Part shown: in pieces, positions 1 through 5,213 of the stretch
Numbering within the stretch: position 1 is the stretch's first letter
Layout of the letters: each line of letters begins with the position of its first letter
Source: Lachnospiraceae bacterium
GTDB taxonomy: Bacteria; Bacillota; Clostridia; Lachnospirales; Lachnospiraceae
NCBI GenBank assembly: GCA_009774215.1
Contig: VSNH01000108.1
Coordinates: 1 to 12,615, forward strand
Reading direction: 5' to 3'
Length of the DNA: 12,615 bases
Position numbers and translations under genes: made by a program
Notes under the pieces: model-generated
What the model saw: only the letters and a program-made list of their open reading frames with translations
The model's database searches: none
What the model was told of the DNA's origin: nothing

Positions 1-1146
1 CCGCAGCGCCGCCGTTCCTACCATAATAACTTCCGGGTCATCTTTTCTGAAAACAGTCACCCGCTGGGGGGCAAAGATATACACCACGACCGCCATTCCC
101 AAAAGACAGACAAAGGCTACCTTCACACAGAAATTAAATGCCTTCAATACCCGCTCATACCGCTTCGCCCCATAATTGAAGCCGCACACGGGCTGAAACC
201 CCTGTCCGAAACCGATCAGTGCGGAATTGGCAAACATCATAATACGTGACACAATGGACATTCCCGCGATAGCCGCGTCGCCGTAAACGCCCGCCGCATG
301 ATTCAGACAAATTGTAGCAACACTGGCAAGCCCCTGACGGAACAGGGAAGGAATCCCGCCCCGGATCACTTCGATAAAAAAATGCAGGCTCGGTTTAAAA
401 TTCTGGAAACGGATCTGAATATTCCCGCCACGCCTTATCATAATCAATAGGAAAAAGAAACTTAAATACTGACTTACGGTTGTAGCAAGCGCCGCCCCGG
501 CAACACCCATGCCGCACCAGAAAATCAGAATCGGATCCAGGACAATATTGATCACCGCGCCCGACACAATACCGATCATCGCATAAAAAGCGCTGCCCTG
601 AAAACGCATTTGGTTATTTAACACTAAAGACGCCGTCATGGCTGGCGCACCGATCAAAATAATCCGCAGATAAGCCACTGTATAAGGCTGAATCGTCTCT
701 GTGGAACCGAGCAGATAGGAAAGTGGTTCGATAAAAAACATACATCCTACCATAATCGCTACGCCTGCCAAGAAGGAAGTAAAAAAGCCGACCGCGGACA
801 TTTTCTCCGCCTCTTCAATATCACCTGCACCCAGTTTCCGGGAAATAAAATTGCCGGAACCGTGCCCGAACAAAAAACCAATCGCCTGAATGATCGCCAT
901 CAGGGAAAAGACAATCCCCACCGCCGCTGTAGACTGGGTGTCGAGCTTTCCCACAAAAAAAGTGTCCGCCATATTATAAAACGAAGTGACCAGCATACTT
1001 AATATGGTAGGCATCGCCAGACGGCATACCAGTTTTTCCACCGGTTCTTCCAACATATAATGTCTCTTTTGTTCCGCACTCTCGAATTTCATATCCTTCT
1101 CTTGTCTTTCCTCTATCGCTTTTGAAATATTGTTTTCGTCCTTCAT
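1..1146 (-). CDS. MATE family multidrug/cation efflux transporter, MepA-like (partial, C-terminus cut by window edge)
   Basis: Integral-membrane antiporter expected to export cationic drugs or metabolites using a Na+ or H+ gradient. The reading frame is open for 382 codons from ATG at 1146 to the left edge without a stop; MATE proteins are usually about 440-460 residues, so roughly 60-80 are missing. The start is supported by AGGAG ten bases upstream. Visible family marks are the first-helix segment MPTILSMLVTSFYNMADTFF followed by VGKLDT, a GHGSGNFISRKLG segment after helix 2, LDPILIFWCGMGVAGAALAT in the middle, and the second-half motif GFGQGFQPVCGFNYGAKRY. The hydrophilic first 35 residues are cytosolic. 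The gene is last in its direction and is separated from the LRR gene upstream by a terminator, so it probably has its own promoter; a TATAAT hexamer lies at 1219-1224 on the minus strand, but without a good -35. Substrate cannot be told from sequence. Confidence 0.93.
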   Translation of the reverse strand, partial: MKDENNISKAIEERQEKDMKFESAEQKRHYMLEEPVEKLVCRLAMPTILSMLVTSFYNMADTFFVGKLDTQSTAAVGIVFSLMAIIQAIGFLFGHGSGNFISRKLGAGDIEEAEKMSAVGFFTSFLAGVAIMVGCMFFIEPLSYLLGSTETIQPYTVAYLRIILIGAPAMTASLVLNNQMRFQGSAFYAMIGIVSGAVINIVLDPILIFWCGMGVAGAALATTVSQYLSFFFLLIMIRRGGNIQIRFQNFKPSLHFFIEVIRGGIPSLFRQGLASVATICLNHAAGVYGDAAIAGMSIVSRIMMFANSALIGFGQGFQPVCGFNYGAKRYERVLKAFNFCVKVAFVCLLGMAVVVYIFAPQRVTVFRKDDPEVIMVGTAALR

Positions 1147-1264
1147 ATTACAATATCTCCTATTTTATCCTCTTTTTTTCGGATTTGCAAATTCGGTGAA
1201 ATATGTGCCCCTATTTTTATTATATTTACAATATACCGGGATTATGACCATTCTATCGGGCAAG

Positions 1265-1294
1265 AAAAAAGCAGGGATTCTTCCGAATCTCTGC
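1265..1294 (-). terminator. Rho-independent terminator of the LRR gene
   Basis: Read on the minus strand, a 10-bp stem (1285-1294 with 1271-1280, one G-T wobble) with loop GGAA is followed at once by six T residues (1270-1265). It lies 40 bases after the stop of the leucine-rich-repeat gene and before the MATE gene, so it should end the LRR transcript and isolate the two genes. Confidence 0.8.
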
Positions 1295-1334
1295 CTTTCT
1301 TTATTGAAGCCAGATATATTTTAATAATAGAAAC

Positions 1335-1970
1335 TTAATTTGCCCATATACAAAGTTTTTCAAGCCCGATCATTTTATCTAAACCTTCAAGCGTATGTAA
1401 CCTTACCTGTCCCACTTCCAAAACATGTATTTTAGACAACGATTCTAAAAACGCCAGACTATGAATCTCTGTTTCACAGGACATGAGACGCACAACTTCC
1501 AGATTTTTCAGATGTACAAAATCTTCCGGATAAAGTATTCCATAGTCATACGTCATTTCATTCCTTACAAGCCCATCAAAATCATTTTCTTCAGGCTCAT
1601 AAATTTTGACGCTGCTCTCAAAATCCTGCATATCTGATGCGTCTTTATCTTCACGTTCTTCATCTAAAAGCTCACTTTTAATTTGAAGTTCTTTACTGTC
1701 TTCCCATTCCCTTATATCTATAAACTCTTCTACTGTACGATATTTTCCCGTATCTGACAGACAACGGCAGAACCACTCATCTCCCGCATCTGAAAACTCA
1801 AAATTTGCAGGCAGATCGCCTTTGCCAAATCCTAAAAAATAACCGTCAGTTGTACTCACATACAAATATTTGATAACACTCACATCTTCTGTCGTAATTT
1901 TTCCATCTGCAATCCCCAGATAATCCCTGATACATTTCTCAAACCAACGTGACTGAAATTGAATTTCCAA
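1335..1970 (-). CDS. Small leucine-rich-repeat protein, cytoplasmic, function unknown
   Basis: Protein of 211 residues starting at TTG (1970-1968); the start is supported by GGAG eight bases upstream and no in-frame ATG is better placed. Residues about 9-40 (FEKCIRDYLGIADGKITTED and on) resemble the N-terminal cap of internalin-like bacterial LRR proteins. Residues 88-132 are strongly acidic and low in hydrophobics, probably a linker. Residues about 152-211 form two to three LRR units (LKNLEVVRLMSC, LSKIHVLEVGQ, MIGLEKLCIW). There is no signal peptide, membrane helix or sorting motif, so it is probably intracellular, unlike true internalins. LRR domains bind proteins; no partner can be inferred here. 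It is transcribed away from the flavin reductase gene and ends at a terminator, so it is monocistronic. The short repeat tract, ending abruptly at CIWAN, could mean truncation of a longer ancestor, but no frameshifted remainder is visible downstream. Confidence 0.8.
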   Translation of the reverse strand: MEIQFQSRWFEKCIRDYLGIADGKITTEDVSVIKYLYVSTTDGYFLGFGKGDLPANFEFSDAGDEWFCRCLSDTGKYRTVEEFIDIREWEDSKELQIKSELLDEEREDKDASDMQDFESSVKIYEPEENDFDGLVRNEMTYDYGILYPEDFVHLKNLEVVRLMSCETEIHSLAFLESLSKIHVLEVGQVRLHTLEGLDKMIGLEKLCIWAN

Positions 1971-2022
1971 AATTTATTCTCCTCTCCGCTTATAGCTGAC
2001 CCGTCTTTTTAAACATACTATC

Positions 2023-2051
2023 ATTATACGTTTAAATACAATATTTTACAA
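2023..2051 (-). promoter_or_regulatory. Sigma-70-type promoter of the LRR gene
   Basis: On the minus strand TTGTAA (2051-2046) is followed after 17 bases by a perfect TATAAT (2028-2023). A start site near 2016 would give a leader of about 45 bases containing the GGAG site. It is back-to-back with the promoter of the flavin reductase gene, about 27 bases away. Confidence 0.65.
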
Positions 2052-2078
2052 TTTATTTTTCGATCGTACAGTCGACCC

Positions 2079-2107
2079 TTTACAAATAAATAGGGTGTAT
2101 CTATAAT
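2079..2107 (+). promoter_or_regulatory. Sigma-70-type promoter of the flavin reductase-rubredoxin gene, with possible operator
   Basis: TTTACA (2079-2084), a 17-base spacer, and a perfect TATAAT (2102-2107): five of six and six of six matches to consensus. The predicted start near 2114 gives an 80-base leader. An imperfect inverted repeat (ACCCTTT at 2076-2082 against ATAGGGT at 2090-2096) overlaps the -35 hexamer and the spacer, where a repressor would block polymerase. The operator is inference; the hexamers are seen directly. Confidence 0.72.
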
Positions 2108-2195
2108 AAGATAAATGCGGAAAAGGCAGTCGAAACGAATAATACCTCTGCTTTTTCACATAATAAAAATATATGGAAACGTAAAGGAGATCATT

Positions 2196-2798
2196 ATGAA
2201 TACCAATGCTTTATTTCAATTATCCTACGGTCTTTATGTGGCGACATCCAAGTTTGACACAAAAATGAACGGCTGTATCGTAAACACGGTGATGCAGGTG
2301 ACAAGCAACCCTCTGCAGATTGCAGTGGCAGTCAACAAAGAGAATCTGACCTGCGAGATCATACAGAAATCAAATATGGTATCTCTGTCCGTGCTTTCTG
2401 AGACAGCGCCCTTTTCCCTTTTCAAACATTTCGGTTTCCAGAGCGGACGCGAAACTGATAAATTCGTGGACTACCCTTTCACAATGACAGGGCAGGAGCT
2501 TCCTTACCTCAAAGAGCACACTTCGGCTTTTATTGACTGTAAAGTGATCAATACAGTCGATTTGGGAACACACATGCTCTTTATCTGCTCGGTAAACGAC
2601 TGTGATGTCATTTCTGACGAAAAGGCAATGACCTATTCCTACTACCATGAATTTGTAAAACCGAAGCCGGAAGCTTCTGCCGCAAAGGGATGGCGCTGCA
2701 TAGTCTGCGGCTATGTCTATGAAGGAGAAGAACTTCCGCCCGATTTTATCTGCCCATGGTGCAAACACGGCATCGAAGATTTTGAGAAAATTGTCTGA
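2196..2798 (+). CDS. Flavin reductase-rubredoxin fusion (high-molecular-weight rubredoxin-like)
   Basis: Cytoplasmic electron carrier of 200 residues. Residues 1-155 are a flavin reductase-like, FMN-binding split-barrel domain (YGLYVATSKF near the N-terminus, then NGCIVNTVMQVTSNPLQIAV, with SLSVLSE in the middle). Residues 166-200 are a C-terminal rubredoxin-type iron site with Cys168, Cys171, Cys186 and Cys189 (CIVCGY and CPWC). Only 14 residues separate the two Cys pairs, against about 29 in stand-alone rubredoxin, so this is the short type seen at the end of rubrerythrins. In the related Hrb of Moorella, such a protein passes electrons from NADH to the flavo-diiron protein FprA for O2 or NO reduction; that role here is inference. 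ATG at 2196 is chosen because AAAGGAG sits seven bases upstream; an in-frame ATG at 2115 would add 27 residues without family resemblance. No oxidoreductase partner is adjacent, and no terminator is evident after the gene. Confidence 0.92.
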   Translation: MNTNALFQLSYGLYVATSKFDTKMNGCIVNTVMQVTSNPLQIAVAVNKENLTCEIIQKSNMVSLSVLSETAPFSLFKHFGFQSGRETDKFVDYPFTMTGQELPYLKEHTSAFIDCKVINTVDLGTHMLFICSVNDCDVISDEKAMTYSYYHEFVKPKPEASAAKGWRCIVCGYVYEGEELPPDFICPWCKHGIEDFEKIV

Positions 2799-3078
2799 TT
2801 GTAACGATTCAGTGTCAATCTTCTATTTTGTTCCGCTATCGTCAAAAACGCCGTATTTACGGGGATGCAACCGCAACTTTACATGAAAATATTTAAAAGC
2901 AACATGAAATTGATGGTCTTTACATCTCCGCTATCCTACAATATGACCATAGCCGGCGCAAGTCAAATACCCCGTAGCAAGCTGCAGGGTATTAAACTCT
3001 CGCAGCATTCGCCAAATGGATGTGCTTACACATCCGCTTGGCCCATTGCTCGCGGAAAAAAGAACAGGAGATTACATT
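2799..3078 (+). other. Intergenic leader of the XRE gene with a candidate promoter and two hairpins
   Basis: This 280-base stretch has no convincing gene. A possible promoter is TTTACA (2919-2924), 17 bases, TATGAC (2942-2947), the -10 being only four of six. Transcription from it would place the whole two-hairpin block at 2966-3054 in the 5' leader, ending 25 bases before the start codon. The short open frames here show no family resemblance and have no ribosome site. No U-tract follows either hairpin, so no terminator for the upstream gene is evident. Confidence 0.5.
2966..3054. repeat. Tandem-hairpin intergenic element (structured RNA leader or REP/MITE-like repeat)
   Basis: Hairpin 1 pairs 2966-2978 with 2981-2993: 11 Watson-Crick pairs, one wobble, one mismatch, arms beginning AATACCC and ending GGGTATT. 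Hairpin 2 has GGATGTG (3018-3024) and CACATCC (3029-3035) around loop CTTA, continued after a 2x2 internal loop by GCCAA (3011-3015) and TTGGC (3038-3042), then outward by AGCA/TGCT and CGC/GCG with a bulge. The block is richer in GC than its flanks. From memory, similar tandem stems recur between genes in Lachnospiraceae genomes, which would make this a dispersed repeat rather than a cis-regulator of this gene; I cannot test that here. Confidence 0.6.
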
Positions 3079-4014
3079 ATGAGCTTAGGACAAAACTTAC
3101 AATTTTTAAGAAAACGGGACAACATCACACAAGAACAACTGGCGGAATCTTTAGAAGTATCAAGACAGTCCGTCTCCAAATGGGAATCGGATACGACCTA
3201 CCCGGAAATGGATAAACTGTTGCAGCTTGCCAATCTCTTCCACTGTAGTTTGGACGATCTGGTGCAGAAAGACATCAGCTCGCAGTATGTGGAGGACAAA
3301 TGCAACTATGATCAGTTTATGAATCAATTTAGCAGAAGAATTACAACAGGTGTGGGACTAATCTTGAGCGGAGTTACTATTATGCTGCTTTTAAATACTT
3401 TTATTCCTAAAGTACATGGTTTTGATATGGATGAATTTTCCGGCATCATATTTCTTTTCTTTGTAATAGCAGCCGTAGCAATTTTTATTGTTTCCGGCTT
3501 ACAGAGAAGTTATTTTGAAAAGAAATATCCATACATAGAAAACTTTTATTCGGATGAGGAAAAAGAAGCATTTCACAAAAAACTGATTCAATTTATCACT
3601 ACCGGGGTCGTTCTCATTATTTTCGGCATGATTCTGGCAGTCACGCTTGACGCGGTTATTTCTGCCAACCATATGATACGGAACAGGATTGACTTCGATG
3701 CACTTGGCGGCGCTATATTTATGTTCCTTGTAACCATAGCCGTTATATTGTTTGTCTACGCAGGCACACAGGACAGCAAATACAATATTGAGCGCTACAA
3801 CCTGATGCATGACCACAATTCGCAGACCTACAAAAACGATAAAAAAATCGGTGTCATCTGCGGCAGCATTATGATGGTTGCCACCATGATCTTTCTCGGA
3901 TGCGGTTTACTTGGAAACTTATGGCGTATTGCATGGGTGGTCTATCCCGTTTTTGGCATTGCCTGTGGCATCGTATCTATGGTTATTAATCATAATAATG
4001 AGGAAGAAAACTAA
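3079..4014 (+). CDS. XRE-family DNA-binding regulator with six-helix membrane domain
   Basis: Protein of 311 residues. Residues 1-65 are a Cro/C1 helix-turn-helix: LGQNLQFLRKRDNITQEQLA, then SLEVSRQSVSKWESDTTYP with the recognition helix, then MDKLLQLANLFHCSLDDLV. Residues 88-304 hold six predicted membrane helices (about 88-108, 121-141, 170-194, 209-229, 256-276, 284-304). The two-helix unit is repeated: QFSRRITTGVGLI...FSGIIFLFFVIAA (83-150) matches QFITTGVVLIIFG...LGGAIFMFLVTIA (171-241), and 254-302 is a third, more diverged copy. The protein is probably tethered to the membrane with the HTH in the cytosol, sensing or responding to an envelope state; no target gene is obvious. ATG at 3079 is chosen for the AGGAG nine bases upstream; an in-frame ATG at 3016 lies inside a hairpin and would add 21 unrelated residues. 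A foldback element starts nine bases after the stop. Confidence 0.9.
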   Translation: MSLGQNLQFLRKRDNITQEQLAESLEVSRQSVSKWESDTTYPEMDKLLQLANLFHCSLDDLVQKDISSQYVEDKCNYDQFMNQFSRRITTGVGLILSGVTIMLLLNTFIPKVHGFDMDEFSGIIFLFFVIAAVAIFIVSGLQRSYFEKKYPYIENFYSDEEKEAFHKKLIQFITTGVVLIIFGMILAVTLDAVISANHMIRNRIDFDALGGAIFMFLVTIAVILFVYAGTQDSKYNIERYNLMHDHNSQTYKNDKKIGVICGSIMMVATMIFLGCGLLGNLWRIAWVVYPVFGIACGIVSMVINHNNEEEN

Positions 4015-4023
4015 AAATAGAGA

Positions 4024-4189
4024 CTAATGCTCCATTTACCAATTAACTATCCTTTTTTGCTTGCCAGCATTCCCTTCTACTGCGTTGTTTTCGGTCAACG
4101 ATGCCACCGCATCGCCTCCCTCAAACGCCTTGTATAAGGAAATTCTGGACTTCGCAAAAAGTGTATGCAATTGGAAAATGGAGCACTAG
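4024..4189. mobile_element. MITE-like 166-bp foldback element
   Basis: The ends are inverted repeats of 21 bp (4024-4044 against 4169-4189) with only two mismatches. Beyond them the whole element is symmetric: left arm 4024-4104 and right arm 4109-4189 are both 81 bases and align along their length with small gaps (for example CCAGCATTCCCTT against CCAGAATTTCCTT), closing on CGATGC-CACC-GCATCG. TA is present at both ends (4025-4026, 4187-4188), which would fit a TA target duplication of the IS630/Tc1 kind; alternatively TAGAGA occurs at 4018-4023 and 4187-4192 as a possible direct repeat. No transposase fits inside, so it would be non-autonomous. It lies just after the XRE gene and could also fold in RNA and protect or end that transcript. 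Confidence 0.75.
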
Positions 4190-4288
4190 AGAAGAGCTAT
4201 CTTCCTTACTCATCGCGCGACCCGTGCGTCACACTGGCGACATATTTCATCTACACGGGTCTGCGCATCAAAAAAGATTCCCACTGTC
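4190..4288. repeat. Intergenic stretch with a bulged long-arm inverted repeat
   Basis: GACCCGTG (4219-4226) pairs with CACGGGTC (4254-4261), and pairing continues outward through GCGC/GCGC and AT/AT with two single-base bulges, so 4211-4226 pairs with 4254-4268 around a 27-base loop. It lies downstream of the minus-strand phosphoesterase and is not followed by T residues in either direction. Just after the phosphoesterase stop, on the minus strand, a weak 5-bp stem AGATT/AATCT leads into six T residues (about 4280-4272); it is the only terminator-like signal for the gyr cluster that I see. No gene is visible. Confidence 0.5.
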
Positions 4289-5158
4289 TTAATCTCCAAT
4301 CCCAAATTCTTGTAACGCCTGCTGCCAATATTTTTCAGGAATATCCGGCCAGATAACACCCTCTTCTACCTCCCTACACAACTCTTTTGCCCGTGTCAGA
4401 CATGCCAAATTATGGTCGGTACCTGTACGAAGCGTGTGAATTGTGATTTTCGACCATGCCAGCGATTTTTCATTTAACCCAGAAGTTTCAAAATCCTTTA
4501 CCAATTTTTCCACATCATAATCCAGTTGAAAAAATTCCGCTTCCCATCCTCTTTTCGACCCGTGAAGCATCATATACTGCGTTCTTCCTTCAAAATACCA
4601 GGGAACACCCACCGAGCCCGGATGCAGTATCTTCTTGCCATCGTATACCTTTTCTTCCTGAAAATGTACATGTCCGGATATCAGTAAATTCACATCAAGA
4701 CCTTTCATAATCTGGATGGTATTTTCACCGTTCGGTTCCAATATCTCATTGGAACGAACTAAGGAACCGTGACAATAACGAAAAGGCTGATATCCCTCTC
4801 TCTCATAATAACCATTAATAGCAAGACTTTCAAAAAATTGAAAATCCCGTTCTGTCAAATTTTCATAAGTGTAAAGCAGATTGCCGCTGGCAGAAGAATA
4901 CGTCCACCTTTCCTCCGGATTTTTCCTGTGGTTCAGCATATAATCTTCCCGGTTTCCCCGGATAAAACGGCACTTATAATCGCGATCCATCTCATAGACA
5001 ATCTTCATTGTTTTCTGCGGATAGGGACAGTCGCTGATATAATCCCCAAGAAACAAAAACTCATCGGGATCTTGCTTTAAGGCATGTTCGATACACCTCT
5101 CAAGCCCCACATAATTACTGTGAATATCTCCTATGACAGCTATTTTATAATCACTCAT
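4289..5158 (-). CDS. Calcineurin-like metallophosphoesterase (YfcE/MJ0936-like)
   Basis: Soluble two-metal phosphoesterase of 289 residues. Motifs in order: GDIHSN (10-15, Asp11 and His13), GDYISD (38-43, Asp39), GNRE (68-71), YCHGS (128-132, His130), SGHVHF (161-166, His163 and His165), and HPGSVG (179-184). These are the expected metal ligands of the family. The usual GNHE/GNHD histidine is Arg70 here; YfcE-type members also lack it (GNCD). The catalytic fold ends near residue 205, and 206-289 is a C-terminal helical extension unlike the minimal 160-180-residue YfcE. Substrate is unknown; a nucleotide or phosphodiester is possible. Start: ATG at 5158 is preferred because GAGG lies seven bases upstream; the ATG at 5170 overlaps that ribosome site and would add four residues. 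The gene is 55 bases after gyrA on the same strand with no terminator between, so probably co-transcribed with it. Confidence 0.9.
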   Translation of the reverse strand: MSDYKIAVIGDIHSNYVGLERCIEHALKQDPDEFLFLGDYISDCPYPQKTMKIVYEMDRDYKCRFIRGNREDYMLNHRKNPEERWTYSSASGNLLYTYENLTERDFQFFESLAINGYYEREGYQPFRYCHGSLVRSNEILEPNGENTIQIMKGLDVNLLISGHVHFQEEKVYDGKKILHPGSVGVPWYFEGRTQYMMLHGSKRGWEAEFFQLDYDVEKLVKDFETSGLNEKSLAWSKITIHTLRTGTDHNLACLTRAKELCREVEEGVIWPDIPEKYWQQALQEFGIGD

Positions 5159-5176
5159 ACTTTTCCTCATAAATGC

Positions 5177-5204
5177 AGAGAATGCCTATTTTTAAGGCAT
5201 TCTC
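5177..5204. repeat. Hairpin in the gyrA-phosphoesterase gap, copy 1 of a repeated intergenic stem
   Basis: A perfect 10-bp stem, GAGAATGCCT (5178-5187) with AGGCATTCTC (5195-5204), closes a 7-base loop. Not followed by a T-run on either strand, so not a standard terminator. The preceding bases GCA are also shared with the hairpin at 11112-11140, giving GCAGAGAATGCC in both. It could be an RNA processing or stability element between the two cistrons, or a small dispersed repeat. Confidence 0.75.
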
Positions 5205-5213
5205 CTAAGTTTC

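Noticed and set aside
1161..1188. TTGCAA-17-TAAAAT as the MATE promoter
   Set aside because: The -10 would abut the ribosome-binding site, so the transcript would begin within or after it.
2115..2195. N-terminal extension of the flavin reductase from ATG 2115
   Set aside because: No ribosome site before 2115, it starts almost at the predicted transcription start, and the added residues do not fit the family; ATG 2196 has AAAGGAG.
2370..2768. Open frame of 132 codons on the minus strand opposite the flavin reductase gene
   Set aside because: The plus-strand protein has clear FMN-domain and rubredoxin motifs over the same bases; this frame has none.
4101..4356. Two short plus-strand frames across the MITE and the phosphoesterase 3' end
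   Set aside because: They run through inverted repeats and an antisense coding end, without ribosome sites.
5177..5204. Hairpin after gyrA as a rho-independent terminator
   Set aside because: No T-run follows the stem on the minus strand, and a same-strand gene starts 19 bases later.
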